Counted from the stretch's first letter, positions 39,407 through 48,703 are shown. The stretch: 64,000 nucleotides of DNA from Pseudomonas brassicacearum (GCF_003732265.1 NZ_MOBK01000003.1:62001-126000), one strand, 5' to 3'. Notes: a model not told the origin generated them from the letters alone. A program made the numbers and translations.

Positions 39407-40399
39407 TCAGTCCGCCACGTTCTGCGGATTCAACCAGCCGCGCACCCGGCGCACCAGTTGCTCCTGCTCGGCCTTGGCATCCCCCGGCAGTGCCTTGAGC
39501 GCCACCTGACTGAACGCCGACGTCTTCAACCGTTTGCTGGCCTGCATGCGTTCCAGCGCCGCTTTGCGATCCAGCGGCTTATCCACATAGAAAAGGTCAG
39601 CAGTCGGCAGCTTCAATGTCGGCGTCAGTTCCGCCAGTTCAGGCTTTGCCGTCACCGGTGTCTGGGCCGCGACCATCACAAACTTTTCCACTTGCGGCGG
39701 CTGTCTCTCGCTCAGATAACGCGCCGCCCAATAAGCGCCAGTGCCATGGCCCAGCACGACAATGCTGCGAGCACTTTGCTGTTCGGCATAAGCGATGGCG
39801 GCGTCGATGCGCGCGAAGATGCGCTCGGCGTCGGCCTTGGATTGTTCTTCGGTTGTTTCGGCGATGGCCTTGTCGGCCACTTCCGCTTCGCCACCGGCGG
39901 CCTGCTCTATAGGCGCTGCGGTGGTGGAATCCTTGCTGCCGGTCTCCGGTGCTTTAGGCGCCGGCGCGACTTCGACGATGCGTGGTGCAATGGCGTCGCT
40001 TTGCAGGTCCGGCAAGGTGATACTCAGGCTGCTCCATTTGGCGTCCGGCAATTGACGGCGCAAAGGACCGATTGCTTGCGGCCAGTCAACAGTTTCACCA
40101 GCGCCGGGGATGATAATCACCGCGCCCTTGGGCTCGGCGGTGTTGGCCGGCTTCCACAAGGCGAGAAAAGTGTCAGTGCCGGCTTGCAACTGTTGCTGTT
40201 CCTGAACGGGGACTTTTCGCTCAAGTGCTGTCGCTTCTTCCTGACTACGCTCAGGCAATGGCTGGCGTTCGACCGGTTTTTCTTCTGCGGGGTTTTCTGC
40301 CGTGGCAGGGGCCGGGTCGGCGGCCTCGACGGAAAAGGCACAAGGCAGGATCAGCGACAGGCACAATGCTGGCAGTGCCAGGCGGTAGACAGGGGGCAT
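39407..40399 (-). CDS. DUF3530 family protein, exported alpha/beta-hydrolase-like
   Basis: 330-residue protein with a signal peptide (cleavage near residue 27, after VEAA) and an alpha/beta-hydrolase-like core: AVIIIPGAGETVDWP, and a nucleophile-elbow position reading VVLGHGTGAYWAARY (residues 214-228). The usual Ser of GHSxG is Gly219, followed by Thr220, so canonical hydrolase catalysis is doubtful. Residues 140-195 are Ala/Glu-rich and probably disordered. DUF3530 is common in Pseudomonas and relatives with no assigned function. It is convergent with djlA and divergent from the sensor kinase gene. Confidence 0.85.
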   Translation of the reverse strand: MPPVYRLALPALCLSLILPCAFSVEAADPAPATAENPAEEKPVERQPLPERSQEEATALERKVPVQEQQQLQAGTDTFLALWKPANTAEPKGAVIIIPGAGETVDWPQAIGPLRRQLPDAKWSSLSITLPDLQSDAIAPRIVEVAPAPKAPETGSKDSTTAAPIEQAAGGEAEVADKAIAETTEEQSKADAERIFARIDAAIAYAEQQSARSIVVLGHGTGAYWAARYLSERQPPQVEKFVMVAAQTPVTAKPELAELTPTLKLPTADLFYVDKPLDRKAALERMQASKRLKTSAFSQVALKALPGDAKAEQEQLVRRVRGWLNPQNVAD

Positions 40400-40472
40400 C
40401 GGATATTCCAGGCCAGAAGTGATTCCGGCAGCCTAATGGGTTAGTCAGTGTTTGTCAGTGTGTGAGATTTCG

Positions 40473-42869
40473 ATGATGCGTTTTCGCTGCCTGTGGGTTA
40501 TCGGCTGTTTGTGGTTTCCCTTGATGGGGTGGGCGGCGTCCGCGCCACCGGGGCATGCCGCGCCCTTGTCACCTGAGCAACAACAATGGCTCGCAACCCA
40601 TGACGAATTGCGCGTCGGTGTAGTGTTGCAGGCACCTTATGCTCAATACGATCGCCGTTTGCAGCGCTTGTCCGGGGTCAATGTAGAGTTGATGAAATGG
40701 CTGGCCAGTGCGCTCAAGGTCGAGCTCAGCTGGCGCAACTTCCCGGATGTCGCGCAACTGGAAGACGCTGCGCGCGAGGGTGAAATCGACATCGCCGTAG
40801 GGCTGACGCAAACCCCGGCCGGTTTGCGCCTGTGGCAATTTAGCGACCCGTACATGCGCGTTCCGCAACTGGTGGTCAGTGATGAAAAAGGCACCGGTGT
40901 CGTGGAACTGGAGAAACTCGACAGCCAGACCCGCGTCGCGGTGCGCATGCCCAGCGCGACCGCCGATTATCTGCGCAGCAACTATCCCCATCTGAACCTG
41001 CAAGGCGTACCCATCGAGCGCCAGGCGCTGCAATTGTTGCTCAGTCAGCAGGCCGGCTACGCCGTGGTCGACGAGGCGCAGCTGGGGCGTTTGTCCGCCG
41101 AACCCGAGTTCGCCGGCCTGGTCGTGGTAGGCGACATCGGCCTGCCGCAATTGCTGCGCGTGGCCACTCGCCGGGACTGGCCGGAGTTGGCCAGCATTGT
41201 CGAAAGCGCGCTGCGGGCAATCCCGGCCAAGGACCTGGAGCAACTGCACAACCAATGGCTACAACCCAAGTATCCGCGACTGACCGAGTCCCCCGGTTTC
41301 TGGCAAAACCTTTGCCTGCTGTTCGCCGTCATGTTGTTGAGCAGCATGGCCATCGTGTTTTGGCAGCGGCGGCAACAGCACAGTCTGGAGGCGCGCCTGT
41401 TAGCCGCGCGTGAAGACATAGCGTTGCGCGAAGCCAGCGAAGAGGCGTTGCGCCTGACGCAGTTTTCCATCGATCAGAGCACCGTCGGCATTCTCTGGGT
41501 CAACTGGGACAGCCATGTGCGCTACGCCAACCGCGCGGCCGAAAACATGCTCGGCTACGCCCCGGGCGGGATCCTCGATCGGCCACTGATTGACTTCGAC
41601 CCTGGCCTGCACATGGACCGCTGGTTGAATCTGTGGAAACGCGCACGGGCCAGTGACGACGGACCGCAAAGCTTCGAAACCCACTGCGTGCGGGCCGATG
41701 GCAGTATTTTGCCGACGGATGTCTCGTTGAGCTTCATGCGCTTTCGTGATGGCGAATACCTGGTGGTCTACCTCAATGACGTCACCGAGCGCCGCCGCGC
41801 GTTGGCCGCGTTGCAGGAAAGCGAGGCGCGTTTGCAGGGGATCGCGGCCAACGTTCCGGGACTGGTCTTTCGCCTGGAACGCGCACCGGTGACAGGGCAG
41901 ATCGACTTTGCCTACATCAGTGAAGGCAGTGAAACCCTGGTGGGGTACTCGCCGGCCACCCTGGCCCATCGCGACAAAGGCCTGCGCAGTCTGGTGCATC
42001 CGGACGACAAGGCCAGCTATCACCAGACGCAGGATCATGCGCTGGACACCGACAGTGACTGGTCGTGGCAAGGACGAATCCTCACCCGTTCAGGCGAACA
42101 GCGTTGGGCCGAGATCAAGGCCATCACCCGTAAGCTCGAAGATGGCGCTTACGTCTGGGACGGTATCGTCTGGGACATCAGCGAGAGCAAGCGCATCGAA
42201 CTGGAACTGGCCAGCTCCCGCGAACAGTTGCGTGAACTGTCGGCGCACCTGGAAAGCGTGCGGGAAGAGGAGAAGGCGCGCATCGCCAGGGAAGTTCATG
42301 ACGAACTGGGCCAAATGCTGACCGTGCTCAAACTGGAAACGTCCATGTGCGAATTGGCCTACGCGCAACTCGACCCGGGCCTGAACGAACGCTTGAACAG
42401 CATGAAACGCTTGATCGCCCAGTTGTTCCAGTTGGTGCGCGACGTGGCGACGGCGCTGCGACCTCCGATTCTCGACGCCGGCATCGCTTCCGCCATCGAA
42501 TGGCAGGCCCGGCGTTTCGAGGCGCGCACGCAGATTCCGTGTCTGGTGCAGGTGCCGGAGAATCTGCCGGTGCTCAGCGATGCCAAGGCGATTGGTTTGT
42601 TCCGGATCCTTCAGGAAGCCCTGACCAATGTCATGCGCCATGCCCAGGCGCATACTGTTGAACTGTCACTGACGCTGGAAGGCGACGAGTTGTGTCTGAC
42701 GGTCAGTGATGATGGCGTAGGATTTGTTCCCGCGACGGGCAGGCCGACCTCCTTTGGGGTGGTGGGCATGCGTGAGCGGGTGTTGATCATGGGTGGACGG
42801 TTGACGCTTGAGAGCGAGCCGGGGGAGGGCACGACCCTGAGTGTGCGGGTGCCGCTGGATGCAGCCTGA
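40473..42869 (+). CDS. agtS: AgtS-like sensor histidine kinase with periplasmic solute-binding domain
   Basis: About 798 residues: signal/anchor (MMRFRCLWVIGCLWFPLMGW), a periplasmic family-3 solute-binding domain (about 35-265), a transmembrane helix (FAVMLLSSMAIVFW, about 285-300), two PAS domains, a HisKA_3 dimerisation segment with phospho-acceptor His609 (REVHDELGQM), and a HATPase domain (VSDDGVGFVP, GVVGMRERV). A NarL-type response regulator gene follows, then an ABC transporter. Gene order matches PA0600-PA0606 of P. aeruginosa, where AgtSR controls uptake of 5-aminovalerate and GABA (from memory). The start codon is uncertain: ATG at 40473 or 40476, or TTG at 40452. Ligand identity is inference. 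Confidence 0.82.
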   Translation: MMRFRCLWVIGCLWFPLMGWAASAPPGHAAPLSPEQQQWLATHDELRVGVVLQAPYAQYDRRLQRLSGVNVELMKWLASALKVELSWRNFPDVAQLEDAAREGEIDIAVGLTQTPAGLRLWQFSDPYMRVPQLVVSDEKGTGVVELEKLDSQTRVAVRMPSATADYLRSNYPHLNLQGVPIERQALQLLLSQQAGYAVVDEAQLGRLSAEPEFAGLVVVGDIGLPQLLRVATRRDWPELASIVESALRAIPAKDLEQLHNQWLQPKYPRLTESPGFWQNLCLLFAVMLLSSMAIVFWQRRQQHSLEARLLAAREDIALREASEEALRLTQFSIDQSTVGILWVNWDSHVRYANRAAENMLGYAPGGILDRPLIDFDPGLHMDRWLNLWKRARASDDGPQSFETHCVRADGSILPTDVSLSFMRFRDGEYLVVYLNDVTERRRALAALQESEARLQGIAANVPGLVFRLERAPVTGQIDFAYISEGSETLVGYSPATLAHRDKGLRSLVHPDDKASYHQTQDHALDTDSDWSWQGRILTRSGEQRWAEIKAITRKLEDGAYVWDGIVWDISESKRIELELASSREQLRELSAHLESVREEEKARIAREVHDELGQMLTVLKLETSMCELAYAQLDPGLNERLNSMKRLIAQLFQLVRDVATALRPPILDAGIASAIEWQARRFEARTQIPCLVQVPENLPVLSDAKAIGLFRILQEALTNVMRHAQAHTVELSLTLEGDELCLTVSDDGVGFVPATGRPTSFGVVGMRERVLIMGGRLTLESEPGEGTTLSVRVPLDAA

Positions 42870-42920
42870 TTTTTTGTAATGACTTTGCTCTCGAATGATC
42901 TTGGCTCTGACATAAGAAGA

Positions 42921-43562
42921 ATGGAGAAGAACGTGATCCGTGTACTGGTAGCCGAAGACCACACCATCGTCCGTGAAGGCATCAAGCAATTGATCGGCCT
43001 GGCCAAGGATTTGCTGGTGGTGGGGGAGGCGAGCAATGGCGAGCAATTGCTCGAAACCTTGCGGCACGTGCCGTGTGAGGTGGTATTGCTCGACATCTCC
43101 ATGCCAGGGGTGAATGGCCTGGAGGCGATTCCGCGGATTCGTGCGCTGAACAATCCGCCCGCCATCCTTGTGTTGTCGATGCACGACGAAGCGCAAATGG
43201 CCGCGCGGGCGTTGAAGGTCGGCGCAGCGGGTTACGCGACCAAGGACAGTGATCCGGCCCTGCTGCTGACTGCGATTCGTAAAGTGGCGGCAGGCGGGCG
43301 CTACATCGACCCGGACCTCGCCGACCGCATGGTCTTCGAAGTTGGCCTGACCGATTCGCGGCCGTTGCATTCATTGCTGTCGGAACGCGAGTTTTCGGTG
43401 TTCGAACGCCTGGCCCAAGGCGTCAACGTCAACGACATCGCCCAACAACTGGCCCTGAGCAGCAAAACCATCAGCACCCACAAGGCGCGGCTGATGCAGA
43501 AACTCAACATCACCTCGCTGGCGGAACTGGTGAAGTACGCGATGGAGCACAAACTCCTCTAA
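42921..43562 (+). CDS. agtR: AgtR-like NarL/LuxR-type response regulator
   Basis: 213-residue regulator: receiver domain with phospho-acceptor Asp58 (VVLLDISMPGVNG) and Lys in GYATKDSD, then a LuxR-type helix-turn-helix (LSEREFSVFERLAQ ... NDIAQQLALSSKTISTHKAR). Partner of the kinase encoded 51 bp upstream; the likely target is the transporter operon downstream. The ATG at 42921 is used; a GTG at 42933 giving MIRVLVAEDH has a better spaced GGAG and may be the true start. Confidence 0.85.
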   Translation: MEKNVIRVLVAEDHTIVREGIKQLIGLAKDLLVVGEASNGEQLLETLRHVPCEVVLLDISMPGVNGLEAIPRIRALNNPPAILVLSMHDEAQMAARALKVGAAGYATKDSDPALLLTAIRKVAAGGRYIDPDLADRMVFEVGLTDSRPLHSLLSEREFSVFERLAQGVNVNDIAQQLALSSKTISTHKARLMQKLNITSLAELVKYAMEHKLL

Positions 43563-43579
43563 AACCCACCGCCGTCCAC

Positions 43580-43685
43580 TGTGGGAGCGGCGGTGCGACG
43601 ATTCGACTTGCTCGCGAAGGGGCCATGTCAGTCGACATCAATTTCGCCTGATCCACCGCTTTCGCGAGCAAGCCCGCTCCCACAG
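43580..43685. repeat. REPIN with enlarged left REP arm
   Basis: The right arm TTCGCGAGCAAGCCCGCTCCCACA is canonical. The left arm reads TGTGGGAGCGGCGGTGCGAC then GATTCGACTTGCTCGCGAA, i.e. about 15 extra bases compared with the usual GTGGGAGCGGGCTTGCTCGC. The same enlarged arm occurs at 48483. Confidence 0.85.
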
Positions 43686-43740
43686 GGTTTTTGGTGGCAT
43701 GTCCAATTGCGACATGCTTCCAACGCTGCTTTTGCCGGTT

Positions 43741-43773
43741 CTTGCGGCTTGTAGCTGACAGCTTGCCGCTGCG
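43741..43773. repeat. Dispersed CTTGC-GCTT repeat
   Basis: 33 bases matching 26768-26800 at about 26 positions, including the shared end CTTGCCGCTGCG. Two copies in intergenic DNA 17 kb apart indicate a dispersed family. Confidence 0.55.
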
Positions 43774-43921
43774 TTTGTCAAAACGCGCCATCCTTGTAGG
43801 GCAATCCCTACCCCAAACCTTCCATTCGGCTGAGGCGATTCTCTCCTGCGCCCCGATTTGCGTGGTCGGCAGGGTCCACTAGGCTTAGTCCACAGCAGTC
43901 ATCAACAACAAAGGTGTGGGT

Positions 43922-45046
43922 ATGAGCCAGGTCGATTCAAGCGCAGGGGCCAGTGACATTCTGGTCAGCTTTCGTGGAGTGCAGAAAAGCTACGACGGCG
44001 AGAACCTGATCGTCAAAGACCTCAACCTGGACATTCGCAAAGGCGAATTCCTCACCTTGCTCGGGCCGTCCGGCTCCGGCAAGACCACCAGCCTGATGAT
44101 GCTCGCCGGTTTTGAAACACCGACCGCAGGCGAGATCCTGCTGGCCGGGCGCGCCATCAACAACGTGCCGCCACACAAGCGTGACATTGGGATGGTATTC
44201 CAGAACTACGCGTTGTTCCCGCACATGACCGTCGCCGAGAACCTCGCGTTCCCACTGACCGTGCGCGGCCTGAACAAGAGCGATGTCAGCGACAAGGTCA
44301 AGAAAGTCCTGAGCATGGTCCAGCTCGACGCCTTTGCTCAGCGCTACCCGGCACAACTGTCCGGCGGTCAGCAACAGCGTGTGGCCCTTGCCCGTGCCTT
44401 GGTGTTCGAACCGCAGCTGGTGCTGATGGACGAACCCCTCGGCGCACTCGATAAACAACTGCGCGAACACATGCAGATGGAGATCAAGCACCTGCACCAG
44501 CGCCTCGGCGTGACCGTGGTCTACGTGACCCACGACCAGGGCGAAGCCCTGACCATGTCCGACCGTGTAGCGGTGTTCCACCAGGGCGAGATCCAGCAGA
44601 TCGCACCGCCGCGCACCCTTTACGAAGAACCGAAAAACACCTTCGTCGCCAACTTCATCGGTGAGAACAACCGCCTCAACGGCCGCCTGCACAGCCAGAC
44701 CGGTGATCGCTGCATCGTTGAACTGAGTCGCGGCGAAAAAGTGGAAGCGCTGGCGGTCAACGTCGGCAAGACCGGTGAGCCGGTCACGCTGTCGATTCGT
44801 CCCGAGCGCATCAGCCTCAACGGTTCAAGCGAGTCATGCGTCAACCGCTTCTCAGGGAGGGTGGCGGAATTCATCTATCTGGGCGATCACGTCCGGGTTC
44901 GCCTGGAAGTCTGCGGCAAGACCGACTTCTTCGTGAAACAACCGATTGCCGAGCTCGATCCCGCGCTGGCTGTCGGCGACGTGGTACCGCTTGGCTGGCA
45001 GGTCGAACACGTTCGCGCGCTCGATCCACTTTTAGAGGCGCATTAA
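43922..45046 (+). CDS. agtA: AgtA-like ABC transporter ATP-binding protein (PotA type)
   Basis: 374-residue ATPase of the polyamine/opine/Fe3+ importer group. Walker A GPSGSGKTTSLM, ABC signature LSGGQQQRVALARAL, Walker B LVLMDEPLGALD and the switch His in VTHDQGEA are intact; a TOBE domain follows at about 285-365. The ATG at 43922 is chosen (MSQVDSSAG) over a GTG two codons earlier. First of four transporter genes in order ATPase, binding protein, two permeases. Predicted substrate 5-aminovalerate/GABA from synteny; polyamines cannot be excluded. Confidence 0.88.
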   Translation: MSQVDSSAGASDILVSFRGVQKSYDGENLIVKDLNLDIRKGEFLTLLGPSGSGKTTSLMMLAGFETPTAGEILLAGRAINNVPPHKRDIGMVFQNYALFPHMTVAENLAFPLTVRGLNKSDVSDKVKKVLSMVQLDAFAQRYPAQLSGGQQQRVALARALVFEPQLVLMDEPLGALDKQLREHMQMEIKHLHQRLGVTVVYVTHDQGEALTMSDRVAVFHQGEIQQIAPPRTLYEEPKNTFVANFIGENNRLNGRLHSQTGDRCIVELSRGEKVEALAVNVGKTGEPVTLSIRPERISLNGSSESCVNRFSGRVAEFIYLGDHVRVRLEVCGKTDFFVKQPIAELDPALAVGDVVPLGWQVEHVRALDPLLEAH

Positions 45047-45094
45047 TCGCCCCGGCAATACCAACACCAACCCTGCACGTGGAGAGAACAATAA

Positions 45095-46138
45095 ATGTTG
45101 AGATCCCTGAAATTCACCGCCCTGGTCATGGGCATGATCGGTGCGGCACACGCGATGGCGGCGGGCCCGGACCTGACCGTGGTGTCCTTTGGCGGGGCGA
45201 ACAAGGCTGCGCAGGTCAAAGCCTTCTACGCACCGTGGGAAGCGGCAGGCAACGGCAAGATCGTGGCGGGCGAGTACAACGGCGAAATGGCCAAGGTCAA
45301 AGCCATGGTCGACACCAAGAGCGTGTCCTGGGACCTGGTAGAAGTTGAATCGCCAGAACTGTCCCGTGGTTGCGACGAAGACATGTTCGAGCAGCTGGAT
45401 CCGAAGCTGTTCGGCAAAACCGAAGACTACGTCAAAGGCGCTATCCAGCCGTGCGGCGTGGGTTTCTTCGTGTGGTCGACCGTGCTGGCCTACAACGCCG
45501 ACAAACTGGCTTCCGCGCCAACCAGCTGGGTGGATTTCTGGGACACCAAGAAATTCCCGGGCAAGCGTGGCCTGCGTAAAGGCGCCAAGTACACCCTGGA
45601 ATTCGCACTGATGGCTGACGGCGTTGCGCCCAAAGACGTCTACAAAGTGCTGGCCGGCAAGGACGGTCAGGACCGCGCGTTCAAGAAACTCGATGAGCTG
45701 AAGCCAAGCATCCAGTGGTGGGAAGCCGGCGCACAGCCGCCGCAGTACCTCGCCTCGGGTGATGTGGTCATGAGCTCGGCCTACAACGGTCGGATTGCTG
45801 CCGTGCAGAAAGAAAGCAACCTGAAAGTCGTGTGGAACGGCGGCATCTACGACTTCGACGCATGGGCGATTCCAAAAGGTCTGGACAAGGCACGTGCTGA
45901 AGCGGCGAAGAAATTCATCGCGTTCTCGGTGATGCCGCAGCAGCAGAAGACCTACTCGGAAAACATCGCTTACGGCCCGGCCAATACTCAAGCCGTACCG
46001 TTGCTGTCCAAGGACGTCCTGAAAGACATGCCGACCACTCCGGAAAACATCGCCAACCAAGTGCAGATCGACGTCAGCTTCTGGGCTGACAACGGCGAGC
46101 AACTTGAGCAGCGCTTCAACTCCTGGGCTGCGAAGTAA
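45095..46138 (+). CDS. agtB: AgtB-like periplasmic substrate-binding protein
   Basis: 347-residue PotD-type binding protein. Signal peptide MLRSLKFTALVMGMIGAAHA with cleavage after AMAA; mature start GPDLTVVSFGGANKAAQVKA. C-terminal WADNGEQLEQRFNSWAAK is usual for this class. It follows the ATPase gene by 48 bp and is followed by a strong hairpin, which would make the binding protein message more abundant than the permease message, a common stoichiometric device. Confidence 0.88.
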   Translation: MLRSLKFTALVMGMIGAAHAMAAGPDLTVVSFGGANKAAQVKAFYAPWEAAGNGKIVAGEYNGEMAKVKAMVDTKSVSWDLVEVESPELSRGCDEDMFEQLDPKLFGKTEDYVKGAIQPCGVGFFVWSTVLAYNADKLASAPTSWVDFWDTKKFPGKRGLRKGAKYTLEFALMADGVAPKDVYKVLAGKDGQDRAFKKLDELKPSIQWWEAGAQPPQYLASGDVVMSSAYNGRIAAVQKESNLKVVWNGGIYDFDAWAIPKGLDKARAEAAKKFIAFSVMPQQQKTYSENIAYGPANTQAVPLLSKDVLKDMPTTPENIANQVQIDVSFWADNGEQLEQRFNSWAAK

Positions 46139-46143
46139 CCAGA

Positions 46144-46171
46144 AGGCTCGCCCTCTTGTGAGGGCGAGCCT
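46144..46171 (+). terminator. Hairpin after the binding-protein gene
   Basis: AGGCTCGCCCTC (46144-46155), loop TTGT, GAGGGCGAGCCT (46160-46171), then TTGTGG. A 12-base-pair stem with a short T stretch: partial terminator or 3' stabiliser. Confidence 0.75.
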
Positions 46172-46173
46172 TT

Positions 46174-46334
46174 GTGGTGAGGGGGCTTGTCGGAATGCCG
46201 CATCACCCCGTTGGGTCGCGAAGCGGCCCTAAAACCTGCAACCGAGATGTATCAGGTACGCAGGATGCAATGGTTTCACGGCTGCTTCGCTGCCGAACGG
46301 GGTGATGCGGCATTCCGACAAGCGCCCTCGCCAC
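46174..46334. repeat. 161-bp imperfect inverted-repeat element, copy 1
   Basis: Left arm starts GTGGTGAGGGGGCTTGTCGG (46174) and right arm ends CCGACAAGCGCCCTCGCCAC (46334). The outer 39 bases pair with two mismatches, and pairing continues through the GCGAAGC portion to about 55 bases per arm. A second copy lies at 53032-53179. It separates the binding-protein gene from the permease genes. Confidence 0.85.
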
Positions 46335-46381
46335 AATTTCGCTCCCCCTTATCGATTGATCAAAGATTTCCGGAGTACGCC

Positions 46382-47629
46382 ATGGCCACCGCCATTCCCC
46401 TGAACGCGGGCACTGACCCCACCTTGAAGCAGCGACTCAGGCACGCCGAGCGGGTCAACCGCTGGAAAGCCCAGGCCTTGATCGCGCCGCTGGTGCTGTT
46501 TCTGTTGCTGGTGTTCCTGGTGCCGATCGTGGCGCTGCTCTACAAAAGCGTGGGCAACCCGGAAGTGGTCGGCGGTATGCCGCGCACCGTGTCCGCCATC
46601 GCCAGTTGGGACGGCCGAGGCCTGCCCGCTGAACCGGTTTACAAAGCGGCCAGCGAAGACCTCGCCGAAGCCCGCAAGAATCAAACCCTGGGCGATTTGT
46701 CCAAGCGCCTGAACATGGAACTGGCCGGCTACCGCAGCCTGTTGACCAAAACCGCCCGCGCCTTGCCGTTCGCCACCGAGCCGGCCTCTTATAAAGAAGC
46801 GCTCGAAGGTCTCGACGAACGTTGGGGCGACCCGGCCTACTGGCAAGCGGTGCGCCGCAACGTCAGCAGCATCACGCCTTACTACCTGCTGGCGGCGGTC
46901 GACCATCGTATCGATGACCTCGGTGAAATTGCCCCGGCCACGCCTGACCAGGCGATCTACCTCGACATCTTCGCCCGGACCTTCTGGATGGGCCTGATCA
47001 TCACTGTGATCTGCCTGCTGCTCGCGTATCCATTGGCCTACCTGCTGGCGAACCTGCCATCGCGTCAAAGCAACCTGTTGATGATTCTGGTCCTGCTGCC
47101 GTTCTGGACCTCGATCCTGGTGCGCGTCGCCGCGTGGATCGTGTTGCTGCAATCGGGCGGGCTGATCAACAGCGGCCTGATGGCCATGGGCATCATCGAT
47201 AAGCCGCTGGAACTGGTGTTCAACCGCACCGGCGTCTACATCTCCATGGTGCACATCCTGCTGCCGTTCATGATCCTGCCGATCTACAGCGTCATGAAAG
47301 GCATCTCGCCGACGTACATGCGTGCTGCGATTTCCCTCGGCTGCCACCCGTTCGCCAGCTTCTGGCGGGTGTACTTCCCGCAGACCTATGCCGGTGTCGG
47401 CGCCGGTTGCCTGTTGGTGTTCATCCTCGCCATCGGCTACTACATCACCCCGGCCTTGCTGGGCAGCCCGAACGATCAGATGGTCAGCTACTTCGTCGCC
47501 TTCTACACCAACACCAGCATCAACTGGGGCATGGCGACCGCACTGGGCGGGCTGCTGTTGCTGGCGACCGTGGTGCTTTATCTGATTTACAGCTGGCTGG
47601 TGGGCGCCAGTCGCCTGCGCCTGAGCTAA
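46382..47629 (+). CDS. agtC: AgtC-like ABC transporter permease
   Basis: 415-residue permease of the PotB type. After a membrane helix (LIAPLVLFLLLVFLVPIVAL) comes an unusually long periplasmic stretch, about residues 60-190 (Glu/Lys/Arg-rich), then the binding-protein-dependent transport domain with the ATPase-contact EAA-like loop AAISLGCHPFASFWRVYFPQ. The ATG at 46382 is preferred to the open frame upstream, which runs through the inverted-repeat element. 12 bp separate it from the next permease gene. Confidence 0.87.
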   Translation: MATAIPLNAGTDPTLKQRLRHAERVNRWKAQALIAPLVLFLLLVFLVPIVALLYKSVGNPEVVGGMPRTVSAIASWDGRGLPAEPVYKAASEDLAEARKNQTLGDLSKRLNMELAGYRSLLTKTARALPFATEPASYKEALEGLDERWGDPAYWQAVRRNVSSITPYYLLAAVDHRIDDLGEIAPATPDQAIYLDIFARTFWMGLIITVICLLLAYPLAYLLANLPSRQSNLLMILVLLPFWTSILVRVAAWIVLLQSGGLINSGLMAMGIIDKPLELVFNRTGVYISMVHILLPFMILPIYSVMKGISPTYMRAAISLGCHPFASFWRVYFPQTYAGVGAGCLLVFILAIGYYITPALLGSPNDQMVSYFVAFYTNTSINWGMATALGGLLLLATVVLYLIYSWLVGASRLRLS

Positions 47630-47641
47630 GGGGAGAACGAA

Positions 47642-48466
47642 ATGCTGAGTCCTTATATGTCGCCCGTTGAGCGGGTGTGGTTCTACAGCTTGCGGATTCT
47701 CTGCGGCTTGATCCTGTTGTTCCTGATTCTGCCGGTGCTGGTGATTATTCCGCTGTCGTTCAACTCGGGCAGTTTCCTCGTGTACCCGCTGCAAGGTTTC
47801 TCGCTGCACTGGTACCAGGATTTCTTCGCCTCGGCCGAATGGATGCGCGCCCTGAAGAACAGCATCATCGTCGCCCCGGCAGCGACGGTGCTGGCGATGG
47901 TCTTCGGCACGCTGGCTGCGATTGGCCTGACCCGCGGTGACTTTCCCGGCAAGGCGCTGGTCATGGCGCTGGTGATTTCGCCGATGGTGGTGCCGGTGGT
48001 GATCATCGGTGTGGCGAGTTACCTGTTCTTTGCCCCGCTGGGTTTGGGCAACAGCTTCTTCTCGCTGATCGTGGTGCACGCGGTGCTGGGTGTGCCGTTT
48101 GTGATCATCACGGTGTCGGCGACCTTGCAGGGCTTCAACCATAACCTGGTGCGCGCCGCGGCAAGCCTGGGTGCTTCGCCACTGACGGCATTTCGCCGGG
48201 TGACGCTGCCGTTGATTGCGCCGGGTGTGATCTCCGGTGCGTTGTTTGCCTTCGCGACGTCGTTCGATGAAGTGGTGGTGACGTTGTTCCTCGCCGGTCC
48301 CGAGCAAGCGACCTTGCCTCGGCAGATGTTCAGCGGGATCCGCGAAAACCTCAGCCCGACCATCGCCGCCGCAGCGACACTGTTGATCGCCTTCTCGGTG
48401 ATCCTGCTGCTGACCCTGGAATGGCTGCGAGGGCGTAGCGAAAAACTGCGCACCGCCCAAGTCTGA
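47642..48466 (+). CDS. agtD: AgtD-like ABC transporter permease (PotC type)
   Basis: 274-residue permease with six predicted membrane helices and the EAA loop AAASLGASPLTAFRRVTLPL. Forms the membrane channel with the previous permease. GGGGAG lies 7 bases before the ATG. It is the last gene of the transporter set; a REPIN follows. Confidence 0.88.
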   Translation: MLSPYMSPVERVWFYSLRILCGLILLFLILPVLVIIPLSFNSGSFLVYPLQGFSLHWYQDFFASAEWMRALKNSIIVAPAATVLAMVFGTLAAIGLTRGDFPGKALVMALVISPMVVPVVIIGVASYLFFAPLGLGNSFFSLIVVHAVLGVPFVIITVSATLQGFNHNLVRAAASLGASPLTAFRRVTLPLIAPGVISGALFAFATSFDEVVVTLFLAGPEQATLPRQMFSGIRENLSPTIAAAATLLIAFSVILLLTLEWLRGRSEKLRTAQV

Positions 48467-48482
48467 AGCCACACACGGTAGA

Positions 48483-48590
48483 AATGTGGGGGCGGCGGTG
48501 CGGCGATCCGACTTGCTCGCGAAAGCGGTCTAACATTCAACATCAATGTTGGCTGTAAGAGCCCTTTCGCGAGCAAGCCCGCTCCCACAT
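48483..48590. repeat. REPIN with enlarged left REP arm, second example
   Basis: Left arm AATGTGGGGGCGGCGGTGCG then GCGATCCGACTTGCTCGCGAAA; right arm CTTTCGCGAGCAAGCCCGCT plus CCCACATT. The left arm shares the extra GGTGCGRCGAT insert with the REPIN at 43580. Confidence 0.85.
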
Positions 48591-48703
48591 TAGATATATG
48601 GTGTTTTCGGGATCTGCGTTCATTCACGACCTGAATAGCAGACAAACCCCAATCCCCAGCTACTATTGTGCCCAGCTCCCCTATCTATAAGAGGCTGCGC
48701 ACG

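Larger units (their letters stand above)
43563..43921. other. Spacer between agtR and agtA holding a REPIN and an AGCTT-type repeat
   Basis: The first 125 bases carry a REPIN with an enlarged left arm, and 43741-43773 a dispersed CTTGCGGCTTGTAGCT repeat. The last 150 bases probably include the transporter promoter and any AgtR target site; none was recognised. No open frame is convincing. Confidence 0.5.

Noticed and set aside
46349..48472. 707-codon open frame on the minus strand opposite the two permease genes
   Set aside because: Its translation is dominated by Gln, Arg and His, as expected from antisense of hydrophobic codons, while the permeases are clear.
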